DNA of 64,000 nt, taken from the NCBI RefSeq assembly GCF_001619985.1, contig NW_017264198.1, positions 1,302,001 to 1,366,000 on the forward strand, read 5' to 3'. Below the pieces are notes generated by a model, which was not told the DNA's origin, made no database searches, and saw only the letters and a program-made list of their open reading frames with translations. Below, piece by piece: positions 1 to 13,000 of this stretch. The DNA is from Xylona heveae TC161. Taxonomy: Eukaryota > Ascomycota > Xylonomycetes > Xylonales > Xylonaceae. Both the position numbers and the translations under genes were made by a program. Position 1 is the first letter of the stretch. Each line of letters opens with the position of its first letter.

Positions 1-156
1 TCGGGTCATCGCGAACAGTCTCACCGCCTTAGTCGAATGCCCATCGTCATTGGCTCTGAGGTATCCTGTCCGCCTTTCAAGCTTCATAGCCCCAAAACTT
101 CCACTTCTTGACTTTAGTCGCGTCACTGACCAGCCCTCGTCCGTCTCTGCCTCTCA

Positions 157-1756
157 ATGTCTGGGTCGACATCAACAGAGACAAGTCCGACCGTCGAGCC
201 TGTAGACCGGCCGACAAAGCGTCAGCGTCTTGATCCAGACAATGACCAAGCACGCGATCGGTCTCCCGCAGGTTACAGCTCTCCGGACGAATTAGGAGAA
301 CCCTCCAATTTTACATCTTCCTCAAGGCATAAGTCAGGCGCACAGGGAAACACAAGCATAGGAGCGTCCGAGAGACGACGCAGCAGCTATGAAGCCTACG
401 ATCAAGCGGATGAAAGCCCTGATGAACTCGACCATACCGTGCATACATTCTACCGCAGTGAGGAAACACCGAACGGCGAGTCTCGAAGACATTCCTTTCC
501 AGGGCCAGTTCCTCCTTCATACGTTGACAATGAAGCACGAGAGACTCCCGATTCGCGAGATCTAACCAATACTCTCCCTTCTCCCTCACTAGACCAGGCG
601 CCAACCCCGGTCCCGCAAAAGCCACCAAGGGTCTACTATAAGCCAAAATTGATTCTCAGAGGTCATAAGAGAGGCGTTTCCGCAGTCCGATTTTCTCCGG
701 ATGGAAACTGGATTGCAAGTTGCTGTATGTTGGTCTTCCTAAGACCGCTCGTTTCACAGGGAGCTGACTTTTTTTGCAGCGGCGGATTCGACAATCAAGA
801 TATGGGACGCGCGTTCTGGGAAGCTGGCACATACTCTTGAAGGACATTTGGCAGGAATATCCACCATATCATGGAGTCCTGACTCGAAGTTGATAGCGTC
901 TGGATCTGATGACAAGTCCATCAGGCTCTGGGATGTTGCTACGGTGTGTTCGTCCAAGCCCACATTTTGAGCAACGGTGGTCTAACAGGTTGTAGGGCAA
1001 AGCATACCCTGTTCCATTTCTCGGTCATCATAATTATGTATACTCTCTCGCATTTTCACCCAAGGGCAACATGCTCGTAAGCGGATCGTACGACGAAGCA
1101 GTATTCTTGTGGGATGTCCGAACAGCAAGAGTCTTGAGATCACTACCAGCACATTCAGATCCAGTCGGTGGTGTTGATTTCATACGAGACGGTACTATGG
1201 TTGTGAGCTGCGCAGGAGACGGCTTAATGTGCGTTTTCAGATGGTCTTCAATCTACTTTTGCGAAAGAGCCTGTGCTAATTCCATTTCTTCTGCAGCCGA
1301 ATATGGGATACGGGCACAGGTCAATGTCTCAGAACGCTCGTTCACGAGGATAATCCCCCTGTTGTGTCTGTGCGCTTCTCCCCTAATGGAAAGTTCGTCC
1401 TAGCGTGGACTCTGGACTCGTGCGTCCGACTTTGGAACTATGTTGAAGGGCGATGTGTCAAGACGTACCAAGGCCATAAAAATTCCAAATACAGCATCAC
1501 AGGTGCTTTTGGCGTCTACGACAGTGGCGCATTTGCAGTGTCTGGGAGTGAAGATGGCGATATGGTTGTGTGGGATGTAACCAGCAAGGCGGTCCTGCAG
1601 CGACTATCCGGCCATGATGGTGTTGTTTTAGGAGTAGATACGCATCCGACAGAGCGAATGATCGTTAGCGGTGGATTGGACGGGACAGTTCGAATATGGA
1701 GAGAGGATGAAGCTCCCAGCGAGGTGCCCTCTGATACGGAGATGGCCTCGGGATGA
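157..1756 (+). CDS. swd3: SWD3/WDR5-like WD40 subunit of COMPASS (H3K4 methyltransferase)
   Basis: Predicted 474-residue nuclear WD40 protein. Exons 157-724, 780-943, 996-1228 and 1297-1756 are joined by GT-AG introns of 55, 52 and 68 nt that keep frame. The first ~155 residues are disordered, rich in Ser, Pro and Asp, with a basic patch KRQR near residue 22. The rest is a seven-bladed propeller with WD signatures such as STIKIWDARSG, KSIRLWDVAT, GLIRIWDTGTGQCL and GTVRIW. The segment SVRFSPNGKFVLAWTLDS, followed by a blade ending CVKTYQGHKN, is typical of the WDR5/Swd3 branch rather than generic WD40 proteins. In that family the propeller scaffolds the Set1/MLL complex that methylates histone H3 Lys4. 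The gene converges on dib1. Family call is firm; complex membership is inferred from homology. Confidence 0.9.
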
Positions 1757-2121
1757 TTTTTGCCGTTAACGACTCATGAATTTCAAAATCTCTTTGGCTG
1801 ATTTTTGCATGAGATACCTTCTTCTTTTTCCTTCTGCGAATTCATTCCATCTTTGATAAAGGTCCCTCCATAGTGTATGATAGCCCGCCTTAGGAAGATG
1901 ATAGGGCGTGCTCTTCTTCCTTTCTCACCGATAAATCATAAATCTGAAGCTGAATCCTTGAATTTTCTTGAATCATTGAAATCTGTCAGTCAAAGAACGG
2001 CGTCTATGATGTACTTTTTGTAGCAGCAATACTGGATATCCGCGTAATGAAAATATAAACGTTGTGCCATAATATATCTCTTCCAACACATTCCTTTACT
2101 CCGTCCGAAAACCAATGAGGA
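1757..2121. other. Convergent 3' flank between swd3 and dib1
   Basis: This 365-bp AT-rich stretch separates two converging stop codons. It should hold both 3' UTRs and poly(A) sites. I see no coding signal in it. Confidence 0.6.
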
Positions 2122-2630
2122 CTAGTAGCGGTATCTCGTCGAGTAGTCCTTGGGACTGACAACTAGACCTTTGCCCTTCTTGGCGCCCTTGTAAATGGTT
2201 TCGATGATGTCGATCAACTCTTGCTTGTCTTCCAGTACCCAATTTAATTTGTTGTTGTTGCCTGTTCCGAAATCACACATCATGTGCTTATTTCTGAAGA
2301 AGAACATGATCGTCATGGGGTCGTACAATTCGTACATTTGGGTGAAATCAGGAACTATCGAGCCGTGTGAGCTCCCAAGAAATATGAAAAGAGCGAAGAG
2401 TCAACCCCGTGTGAGGGCATATAACACTTACCTTGATCAATGTCACAGACATACACCACCGCAAAATTCTTCACCAGGTCAGCAATTCGGAACAGCACCT
2501 CATCCTGCCGCATGCAGTCGACGTCCCAATCACGCCCAAACCTGATCACCACCAGCCGCTCTTCTTCTGACATGATGGCTTGGTCGACATGCCAGCCGGT
2601 CGGGAGATGGGGCAGCACGACAGAGCCCAT
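2122..2630 (-). CDS. dib1: DIM1/Dib1 U5 snRNP thioredoxin-like splicing protein
   Basis: Predicted 143-residue protein in two exons (2630-2432 and 2354-2122) with one 77-nt GT-AG intron. The start is set by the universal N-terminus MGSVVLPHLPTGWHVDQAI; longer in-frame extensions upstream lack family similarity. Other hallmarks are VVIRFGRDWD, VYVCDIDQ joined across the intron to VPDFTQMYELYDP, the strand TIMFFFRNKHMM, and GTGNNNKLNW. Length matches the family (about 142 residues). DIM1 has a thioredoxin fold without the redox Cys pair and is an essential part of the U4/U6.U5 tri-snRNP, which has to be released during spliceosome activation. It lies tail to tail with swd3. Confidence 0.96.
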
Positions 2631-4161
2631 TTTGACTAATGGAGGTTTTTTATGTCTCAGAGAGATAGAGAACTGGTGGGAATTTTGATCCGATGCTTCG
2701 GGGACGAGAAAGCGGTGAAGAAGTAGCTTGTCTGGTAGCACGTGGGGATGGTAAAGTTTCCTTTCGGCGGCCGGGTTGAAGTCATACTTTGCTTAGTCAT
2801 CATAGTGTTCAAGGAATTTCCAAAACAAGGGCGAGAATCTTGACGACATCTGGCCTTGATTCTTTCCCCACAATATCAGGAAAATAGTACTTTACAGCAG
2901 TCTCGAAATAATTGGATAGGATTTAAAGTCCATGCGATGTGGCTTCTGGGCTAATTACTGGAAGAAAATGTTACGCTGGCTCAACGATGATGGTCATTTA
3001 TTTACCACCAGGTTCCTAACCGCTGAGTTCTCCAGCCATTGATTAAGAAAATGCTCGAAAATTCGAAATTCCGAATGCAAGTCAGTGAATATAGCTTGTT
3101 ATGCAGATGCTGTAATCGTCTTTGCGGTCATTGCAGCATTTTCTTACCCGTGTAAGATGAATATCACTTTTTCTGGTCCCCTGTTATGAAGACTCGATTT
3201 GAGAATATCGAGAGATATCATTCACTGGATCTAAAGCAAGAAAAGGCAAAAGATCTACTCCTAACATAATGGCACCTAGATAGACGCTTTCTTTCCATTC
3301 ATATTGGCCTCACACCCTCATCCTCGCCTGGAGAGTTATGAGATATCTCAAGGCTGACCCCTCGGACCTAGGATAGTTGCCTCGGCAACAAACAAGCACA
3401 GGCACAGACTAAACTCTAGCTGTACTAGGGCAACATCTCCATTATGCTGTCATACGCCGAAACCACGACGACGACAGGTGTTAAATACGATCGTCCAAGA
3501 AAACAATATTCGACTTGTTTTACGATCTCGAAAGAGGTCGTTAGCCAGTAGTCGTATTCGATCGAGAAACGTTGGGCCGGTTGCTGAGAAAGCGGGAGTG
3601 GTCAACGTCCAAAGTCCGGACTAGGGGATTTGCTACTGCGCCACTCGATTTTTAAGTGCCCTCCAACCTCGTGTTTGCCAGCGAACCACAACCATTTTAC
3701 GTGATTCGATGATGATGTGTGAAACGGGTCCCGTGGTTCCATAATTGCTCTAATTCAGTGTGTGTTCTTGAGAAACTGAGCGCTCAATTACGGTCCCTGT
3801 CGATCTCTTTTCTCTTTGGCCCATATCGGCTCCTGCGACCGCCATGGGGAAATACGTCCTCTTCACATTCACTTGCAGGTGGCTGGGGCCGAGGCCTTAC
3901 ACGACAGCGCTGAACAGGGTTCATGCAGCTGCTGCTCACCGATCACAGATCCTTTAAAATCCTTCAGCTTCCCGTTTCTCGTCATGTTTTTCTTGGCAAT
4001 AATATTCTAACGTTGAGCATTTGATTCTTATCTTGTTAATTACCAGTGGAATTTTTTCTGTAACTTCGTTTCATTTATTCTGCTGCGATTGTTCGGTACA
4101 ACTTTGAGCCTCAGCACACTCGACTTAAAAGAACACTGCTGAGGAGCAAAGACGGTCCAAA
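2631..4161. other. Divergent intergenic region between dib1 and the Crh gene
   Basis: About 1.5 kb with no supported gene. It must contain the dib1 promoter and the promoter and leader of the Crh-type gene. Short open frames near 3719-4010 have no recognisable product and poor codon structure. No clear repeat or mobile element is visible. Confidence 0.6.
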
Positions 4162-6027
4162 ATGAGACTTGTGTCTTACACATCCTCGTTCTTGGCGGCT
4201 CTCACTGCGACTGCGTTACTGAGAGTATCCCCAGTATTTGCGCAGACATACAGCAATTGCAACCCTCTCAAACAGAGTACGTCCCCGATTTTCGTATCGA
4301 CTTTGGTGTATACTTTTCTTCCCCGCTCGCCTTTTCCCACCCATCTGTAAACCGATCGCATTAGCTAATCCAACCTGTTAGGCAACTGCCCGCCTGATTC
4401 AGCACTGGGCCGTTCTGTCGATATTGATTTCACAGAGGGCCAGTCGGACAGTTTTACGCCTTCAGGTAACCCTACATATGATTCCAATGGCGTCTCCTTT
4501 ACCGTTGCCAAGTCCGGCGACTCCCCGCAGCTCACGTCAAAGTGGTACATCATGTTCGGCAAAGTCGAGGTGACCATGAAAGCTGCTCCTGGCGCGGGTA
4601 TTGTGAGCTCCGTTGTGCTGCAATCAGACGATCTTGACGAAATTGACTGGGAATGGCTCGGTGCCGATGACCCTGAGGTTCAATCCAACTACTTTGGCAA
4701 AGGCCTAACCACCGACTACAATCGCGGTGCCTTTCATCAAGATCCAAACAGCCAGGAAGAATTCAAGACGTATACGGTCGACTGGTCTGCGAATCAAATC
4801 GTGTGGCAGATTAACGGACAAACTGTACGAGTTTTGACACCTGCTTCAGCCGAAGCAAACCAGTACCCCCAGACACCTATGCAACTTAAATTTGGTGCCT
4901 GGAGCGGCGGTGATCCGTCCAATTCTCCTGGTACTATTCGTATGTTTCCCCTGTTTTCCTCGTCTTGGATCATATCTAGATTCCACTTCTTTTCCTTAGG
5001 TCCTTGCAAATACTGATGGTCACAGAATGGGCACGTGGTCCGACCGATTACAGCAAAGGCCCCTTTACTATGATTGTCAAGTCCATTGCCGTGACGGACT
5101 ACTCTACCGGAACCCAATATAAATATACCGGCACGGATGGAACATGGCAAGAAATCGATGCTGTAGGTGGCAGCGTCAACTCTCAAGGAGACGGAACACA
5201 GGTTGCCTCGTCAGCCGCACCGGCCATTACATCCATGACCAATGCCCCTGCACCCTTTGAAGGCACTCACCGCCAAACCACGAGCTTTTCCACTCCGAGC
5301 GTCTATCCATGGGTGCCAGGATCATCGACTCTAGCGACAAGCACCTCCTCCGTTCCGAGCTACTACCCCGGCATGCCTAGTGGCTGGACGGTTTCGAGCA
5401 ACGGCCACTTGATTCCGCCAAGCTCGGCGCCTGTGAGTACGCCACCCTGTTTTCTTTACTTTACCCGTCTCTGTGCCTCGTTACCCCAGTATTCATTTCC
5501 ACTGAATTGTTTTCACTCACTCGATATGTTGGGGGAAAACATGCAACTGACTTCGATTCTTCAAGTCGACCTCCCCTCCCGAACATACTATCTCCTCGCT
5601 GCAAGCCTCATCGCCGGCTTCCTCTGCTGCTCCTGGCGCCCCTGAAGGAGGCTATAAGACATATACAACTTACGACCAGCGAGGATTTTTGACAACTGTC
5701 ACTATCCCGGCTGCTCAAGCCACACAATCCAAGAGCTACGATCAACAGGGGTTTCTGATAACATCTACGCCGACAACCTTCTCGACTGCTACTACAGGTG
5801 GTTCAAGTTCTCAGAAAAGCGCCGCCGCTGATGCGGCTGCTGCTGAAACTGCAGGGTCGTCCAAGTCGGTCACATTGCTCAATGCCCACCCTACCAGTGG
5901 CGCCGTGTCGAGGCACGTATCCTTGTCGTCTTCGCGTGTGTCGCAGCCCAGTATTCGGTCCTTTGTTCCAACAACCTTTTGGATCAGCTTCATCATGTCA
6001 ATTTTAATTGGCACCCTGGCCCTTTAG
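4162..6027 (+). CDS. Crh-type GPI-anchored GH16 chitin-glucan transglycosylase
   Basis: Predicted 513-residue secreted wall enzyme. Exons are 4162-4276, 4382-4939, 5026-5432 and 5566-6027. Residues 1-28 form a signal peptide ending near VFAQ. The GH16 domain spans roughly residues 45-245; its catalytic ExDxE motif is DEIDWEWLG (Glu125 and Glu129), followed by the conserved tracts TYTVDWSANQIVWQING and GTIQWARGPTDY, the latter restored across intron 2. A long Ser/Thr/Ala/Pro stalk follows, with a doubled YDQxGFL unit, and the C-terminus is hydrophobic (WISFIMSILIGTLAL), as expected for GPI attachment. Known Crh1/Crh2/Utr2 enzymes transfer chitin chains to beta-glucan outside the plasma membrane. 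No N-terminal chitin-binding CBM18 module is seen, so it looks more like Crh1 than Crh2. Confidence 0.92.
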
Positions 6028-7166
6028 GAAATTGGCTGAAATCCGTATGGATTTCGAAATGAATGATTCAAAACGGCTTATGAATAATGAGGATTTAACG
6101 CGACATGAAGGACACAATGGGAACCGGGACTAGGGCACTGGGCTTGGCAAGGTATTGCGGATTTATAAATTACGGGAGGTTTTCATTATTTAATACATGA
6201 CATTATGATGGGAGGGAATGTTTCCCTATTGTGACGGCGTTCGATTTCTTTTCTCTTTTTCTCTCTCAAAATGACATGAAGGTTTTATGGGGAAAGCTAT
6301 GATATGGGATTAATAATATTTGTACACACTGTGTCTTTATTGACATTACGAGGACAACAACTTTTACTAAAATGAAGTAACGAAGTAATGACATTCATAA
6401 GGGTCTTTGTGTTCAGTGGAATTTGTGCTCAATGGCTTCACCAGCTCGGAAAATTAAGGTTCGGTTTTTAAAAAAAAAAAAAAAAAAAAAAAATCAATCA
6501 ATCAATCAATCAATAAATACATAAAAACGAATACAGAATTAAACAAGGAATAAATTTATCATGGCTAATGTGCTATAGGTTGAGATGTAAATCCCCAAAA
6601 TTTGTCTTGTCCACCACGAGACAGAAGGTGCTTCAATCTCTCTCCTTTGATAGGGATGTTATTGCTGGTTTGTGGCTATTGGCCTCGTTTGCCTGAGAGT
6701 TTTCGGTTCCACCCGGTAGCTAACTCGGAGCCACATGTGGCGCGGGGTGGCAGATGCGGAGTTTAGAAGAACTAACATAACTATGAAATAAACCCATGCG
6801 GTCACATCTTGCGTAAAACCAAAAGTAGAGCAACGGAAGCATGTCAGAAGGAGCTGTGTCAAAGATATCCACTCCCTGACCAGCGTGATAAGGGTTTTTG
6901 ATAGGAGAGTTGTGATTGTTGATCCTATATCTTAGGAAAGGTTCCGGCATCATCTGCCTACGTAACTGGAGGACTGGCGTGGACTAGAAACACCCGCCGG
7001 CAATCGCCGTCTCGAGCTTCAAGCATCTCTTGATTCCATTTCACTGCCTAGAGAGGCTTCATTCTGCCACACCATTCCTCCCATTTAGAATTTATTTCAT
7101 TGATTTCTGATAACTGGGCCCAGGACGCTAAGTACAGACGGTAGCGTTGGTTGGAACGCTTTTAGG
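6028..7166. other. Intergenic region between the Crh gene and cul3
   Basis: 1.1 kb without a supported gene. The left half is AT-rich 3' flank of the Crh gene; the right half is the cul3 upstream region. An oligo(dA) run and tetranucleotide repeat lie near 6470-6514. An open frame on the minus strand at 6720-6953 has no recognisable similarity and was not called. Confidence 0.55.
6470..6514. repeat. A(24) tract followed by a (TCAA)n microsatellite
   Basis: A run of 24 A is followed directly by about five TCAA units, then AT-rich sequence. It may be simple slippage DNA, or the tail of an old non-LTR insertion. I found no coding or SINE-like body to its left, so only the repeat itself is supported. 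Confidence 0.85.
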
Positions 7167-10025
7167 ATGCTCACAGGCCGAGGAAGAGGCAAGATCAGGG
7201 CTCCGCGAAGGGTAAGCGCATACCAAATACTCTCTATCTGTGGGATGCTGGGAATAAGTACTTTCTCCGGATTGATTCTTACCCCAGTGAGATGATTTTA
7301 ATCCAGAGACACTTGCCACAGCGAGAAGCATCGCTTTCGCCTTTTCCTGGTACTCACAGCTCTCCGTAACTAATTTAATCCGACTGTGTAGGGTCTTTCA
7401 ACTCCGGGAGACAATGTCGACTTTGACTCCATGTGGGCAGTCCTTGCCTCCTCTTTACGCGAGATACATACCAAGAATGCCTCGAAGCTGTCATTTGAAG
7501 AGCTGTATCGAAATGCCTATAAGCTAGTGCTGAAAAAGAAGGGCGAAGCATTGTACGAGAAGGTCAAACAATTCGAGCACGATTGGCTCAGCACCGAAGT
7601 TCGTGGACGAATCCGATCGTCTCTCACCGGCGGTCTTCTAACTGGCGCGGCTGGATCCATAAGCGGCATGACTGCCAACGAAAGACGAGTGGCAGGGGAG
7701 AAATTTATGAAAGCGTTGAAATCGGCTTGGGAAGACCACAATCTCTGCATGAATATGACAACAGATGTCCTAATGTATATGGTATGTTAATAAAGAGCCA
7801 CGGTAGAAGCATCAGGCTGCTTACATGGTTAATTCACAGGATCGGGTGTACTGTACGGACAACCGACGGCCGTCCATCTTTGCTGCATCAATGGCGCTAT
7901 TTCGGGACTGCGTATTACGCTCGCCTTTGGTGGCCGAGGATCCTACAACCGTGGCTATGATACTTAATTCTGTCATTCTTGACCAAGTGCGGATGGAGCG
8001 CGAAGGTGACATTATCGACAAGAATCTCATTCGATCATGCGCATACATGCTGGAGGGCCTCTACGAGACGGAAGAGGAGGAAGAAAGCACAAAGCTTTAC
8101 TTAACATCCTTCGAACCGGATTTCCTGGACGAGAGCCGCGTATTCTATAAGGCCGAGGGAGCGTCGCACCTCAGATCCTCTGACGCCGGAACATACTGTC
8201 GACATACGAGGAAGAGGATCAGTGAAGAACAGGATCGGTGTAGATCTACCCTGTCGCCTCTTACAGCACCCAAAATCACTTCTGTTGTCGAGGATGAGCT
8301 CATCAAACGCAATATTCGGGAGGTAATTGACATGGAGGGCAGCGGGGTAGAGCACATGCTCGACAACGACAGGATAGGAGAGCTGGAATTGGTGTATGAA
8401 TTGAACGCGCGAGTGGACCCCAAGAAGGAGGAGTTACGTCGAGCGCTTCAGAAACGCGTGGTTGAGCTCGGCAGTGACGTTAACAATGCTGCGATCAACT
8501 CTTCTCAAGCCCCTCCACCTCAACCGCCAGAAGTAAATGGGGAGACCAGAGGCAAAGGTGATGCAAAGCCTCCTGCTGAGAGGCCAGTAAATCAGCAGAC
8601 TGCTGCCGCAATCAAGTGGGTAGACGATGTGCTACAGCTCAAGGACAAATATGACAACATCTGGATCAGGGCTTTTGGGTCAGATCAAGGCTTGCAGACG
8701 GCCTTGACACGGAGCTTTTCTGACTTTATCAATGCCTTTCCTCGAAGCTCCGAGTACATTTCACTTTTCTTGGATGAAAACCTAAAGAAGGGATTGAAGG
8801 GTAAGACAGAGAATGAAGTTGACGCAGTCCTGGAAAAGGCAATCACGCTGCTGCGGTACATTCAAGATAAGGATATGTTTGAGCGTTATTACAAAAAGCA
8901 TCTTTGTCGACGATTACTCATGGGCAAGTCCGTCAGCGGTGATGTAGAGAGGCAAATGATTTCGCGGATGAAGATGGAGGTCGGAAACCATTTCACGCAA
9001 AAACTAGAAGGAATGTTCAAGGATATGACCGTATCCGAGGATCTCACGTCCAGCTTCAAAGACAAGATTGCCAAGCTCGGCGATCCCGATCAGAAGCGCA
9101 TTGAGCTCGCCATCAATGTTCTCACCAGCACAATGTGGCCCCTGGAGGCAATGGCGCCATCAACTAGCGGGGAAGAAGGCCGAGCTAGGTGCATCTTCCC
9201 TCAAGCGGTGGAGCGAGTCAAGCAGAGTTTCGAAAAGTTTTACATGGAGAAGCATAATGGTCGAGTGCTCACATGGCAGGCCAACATGGGTACGGCCGAC
9301 GTCCGAGCGACTTTTCCGAAGGTACCGGGCAAGGAATCCAGCAAGGAGCGAAGGCATGAGCTCAATGTCTCAACCTATGCCATGGTCATTCTCCTGTTGT
9401 TCAACGATTTGCCTCCTGGTGAAAGCTACACGTTTGAAGACGTTCAGGGACGAACAAATATTCCAACCAACGAATTGATTCGGAACTTACAATCGCTTGC
9501 GGTGGCACCCAAGACAAGGATCCTCATCAAAGAGCCAATGAGCAAGGATATCAAGCCTACCGACCAGTTTTACTTTAACGAGAACTTCCACAGCAAATTT
9601 CTCAAGATCAAGGTGGGAGTGGTGTCGAGCGGCAACAAGGTCGAAGGTACAGAAGAGCGCAAGGAGACGGAAAAGAAAAATAATGATTCGCGAGGTGGCA
9701 CAATAGAAGCTGCCATTGTGCGAACAATGAAGTACGTGACATGTCATATTCTTTCCCTCCCTTATCGATGCCAAAGTTTGAAAGAAGCAACAGAGAGGGG
9801 CACTGAGTTTCAAAAGCAGACCGAATGCTAACGGATGTGTAACTCTATAGGCAGAGAAAAGAACTTTCGCATCAGCAGCTTATCACAGAAGTCATTACGC
9901 AACTGGCGAGTCGCTTTGTACCGGACGTGAATATGGTCAAGAAGCGAATTGAGAGCCTGATTGAACGCGAGTACCTTGAGCGAGTGGAAGATGCTGAACG
10001 GCCTGCATATCGCTATCTTGCATAG
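7167..10025 (+). CDS. cul3: Cullin-3, scaffold of BTB-CUL3-RBX1 ubiquitin ligases
   Basis: Predicted 833-residue cullin. Exons are 7167-7211, 7392-7781, 7840-9731 and 9851-10025. The short first exon encodes MLTGRGRGKIRAPRR and joins GLSTPGDNVDFDSMWAVL, a typical fungal Cul3 N-terminus with the SFEELYRNAY helix that binds BTB adaptors. The cullin-homology region includes RYIQDKDMFERYYKKHLCRR. The C-terminal winged helix contains the neddylation motif IVRTMK; by family knowledge its lysine (Lys776) is the NEDD8 site. The terminal sequence IEREYLERVEDAERPAYRYLA completes the winged helix. Residues about 225-255 are a Pro/Gln-rich insert between cullin repeats. Cul3 with Rbx1 ubiquitinates substrates brought by BTB proteins. 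Intron 3 splits the neddylation-lysine codon. Confidence 0.95.
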
Positions 10026-13000
10026 AGTGGCGTAATTCATTGTTTGGTTTATTTCTTCCCCTGTGGTTTAGTATCTAAATCATGTTGTTTCCTGCTTTTT
10101 CTTCCGGCTATTCCGGCCATGATTATCGCTGCTTCTTGCCCAGCGACAATACTCAATTCTCATAGGCGCGGGTTCGGTATGGATGAACATGATGACTTGA
10201 CGAATTCAGGCATCGACTGGACCGAAGACTTTTGTCCTGGCTTTGCCAAAATCCCTGCGTCTTGTTTCAAAAAATTTCTCTTTTCGTCCCTTTCCTTGGT
10301 CCTCGGGCTTTCCAAACCTTTTTTTTTTTACCTCGTGGTCACTGGTCTATTCCACATCCTCACGGGCTTTTTCTCAAAGGCATTTGTACGTATTTTGCAA
10401 GGCAAGCGTATTGTATGGAGCATGTTGTCTCAGCCCTTTGTTTTTGCCCCGTCATCAGCATACGTTCTCCCTGTTGTTGGTATTCTTCAGAGTCTCGGGT
10501 TTTGACTCTTCTTTCTCGCCTCAGACACTCTACTTTGCCGTTTTTGTTCAACTGTTGCACAAAAGCCTCTTCTTTTTTCTTTTTGCCCCGCTTTCTCTTC
10601 TTATCGATCGGATCCTGGTGTTTCGGATGGGTGTGCATATTCGACACATACATTTCTTTTTCTTTCCCCTCTTGGGTGTACATATTTTCTTCCTATCGAT
10701 TTACGTGCATGCATGTGGATTTCTGTAATTGTGGACATTTACGCACAGAGATCTCTACTGCGTCCTGGGAGGCCAACGCTGCATTCAGATGGTCAGTGTT
10801 CCGACTGCCCTGCATGGCTGTCTGTTTCCGATGGCCCGGGCATGATTGTGTTTTCTTCCCCGGTGCTCATGCATATGTTGGCGTGTTGTAGATCTGTGTT
10901 TCAGACTAAGCGGTGAGAGACAGTATATCATTTTTCCTCAGGACTGGTTTTGCCCTGGGCTTGGGTAGAGACACGATCTCCCACGTGATTTTGAGACATG
11001 GGATAGAGAACAGGTCTCACGGAAAATCCATCATGTTCATGGGAAAAGTTGTCAGGAAGATTGAAACATTAAGTGTCCGCGTGAGGCAGCAGTCGGTACT
11101 CCGGTAGACGTAGATGGAATGAATGGTATTTGAGTCAGTGCAGTGGGCTCAGCCATGGTCGCTACAGTTAAAGATAACAGGCAAGAGCGACAGCTGGCAT
11201 AACTGCGGGGACCAATTGGGGAAGCGTGTTTCGCTTAAGTGGTTAGAGTGGGGGCTTTTGTTTCGGCACTACTGCCGCTTCACATCCTCCGCTCTATTTA
11301 CTTGTTCCTCCACCATTTTCCACTTCTGCCGCTCTGTGCCTCGAAAAATGGAGACTTTGTGCTTGCTCCACACCTGCCACATGGCTGCGCAACCAACAAT
11401 ACAGCACACTACTCACCTACCGAAGGTACTCTAACTGAGCCGTTCGATGGAGATCCACTCTCATAGGAAAGAAAAAGGTGGTGCGACACGGCAGGCCATA
11501 ACGGTGTTTTGCCTTGGCGCCTACTGATAAAGACGGAGGCATGGATTACGTGGACGCGGTAATCGCACTACAGAACGCCTTTTACTGAAAGACAGGGGTC
11601 TCTTTTGGCTATCAAGTACGCCGAAGCAACGCTACTGAAATCAGGTACTGTCCCATTAATCGGTTCAGCTTCCCGAAAGCCGGAACATATTATCCCCCAT
11701 GCATCCACTACAGTGAGTACAGCGGAAGGTCTGGAACACACTGTGGGTCTATCTTGTTTCTTAAACGGCACGGAAATATTATGCAAATATCGTCGTTTAC
11801 TATGTTGGCCATCTGTTTCGGTCATTTTCATGATGCTTCGAGAACGCTCATGCCGACTGTTCTGTGCAAACTGAAATTTTTTGTTTGTTCGGGGATAACT
11901 CGACTCGATGCTATAGCTGATAACAATTTGCGCACTACGGAAATTGAGGAGATCGCACCAACCAAAATGTCTAAGTTGAAGCAACAGAACAGCTCGTGCA
12001 TTGATGCTGGAAAAGAGCACAAGTTGTACCTTTTATGATAACTCTACAGCGAACTCTTCAATAGTTGTCACTATTGGCAACGGCGGAATGCGGTAACGTT
12101 ATTTGACTGGAATGTGAAATGTCCCGATGGCATGAAGCGCGTGCGCCATTGCCGATAAAGGAGAAGGGTTTCTAAGCCCAAGACATTGTGGCCGATCGGA
12201 AGAAGGGAAAAAGCTTGGCATTAGGTATGCGGCGAGCAATGAAGTGATGTCAAAGGCGGCGTTTTTGTTTAAGAGAGAATGATATTGTTGTTGACAGTCT
12301 CAGGAAAAAATGATGCCATATCGTGGCTATGCAAGACATGACGATGATGGCTCGGAGTTACAGCTCTCGGTGAACACCGTAGCAAGCGATATGGAATGAA
12401 AAGGGAGAGCTAATGTGATGCTTTTACACAACCAATATTGCTCTGAAGGTGCTAAGGCTGTGTCATCGCGATGAAAGATTACGGAGAGGTTTACGAGGTA
12501 GCAAAGCACAGGGAAACTGTACCGGAGTATGTTACTCGATATCAGAACGAGAGTGAGTGGAGCTACTACGGATGGACTAAAGGTGAGGAAAACGTCCGAG
12601 TCGAAAGCCCTCGGGTCGATTGAACAGAGACGATAGTTAGGGGGCGACCATGGTTATACACGGGACAAGGCGAAACGCGCCAAAAGAAGCCGGTCGTTGG
12701 GGAGTGACTGGGGTTGAGCCAATGATGTGATCGAACCACTCAGGTACCCGAGTTCTCTATCAAAGTGATTGGATCGCGGATGGCGGTACCTGACTAGTGG
12801 CTGACCGCCCTCGACCACATTTACCAATTGGTAGGATTTGATCGTCCAGGGTCTAAGGTGATTCCAACGCACAAACACGGGAGCCAGACCGGAGATGAAA
12901 ACGAAAGGAAAGGGGAAAAGCGAAATCAAAGGATCGAAGCTGACGAGAAGAATCAAGAAAAATGATTAAAATCTGGAGAGACGAGAGGATCGACCGAATG

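Noticed and set aside
6720-6953. 77-codon minus-strand frame upstream of cul3
   Set aside because: No recognisable family, and it overlaps another open frame in a different phase.
10044-10891. Three overlapping plus-strand frames of 150-220 codons downstream of cul3
   Set aside because: All come from T/C-rich low-complexity sequence (Phe/Ser/Leu-rich in every frame), with no domain or intron pattern.
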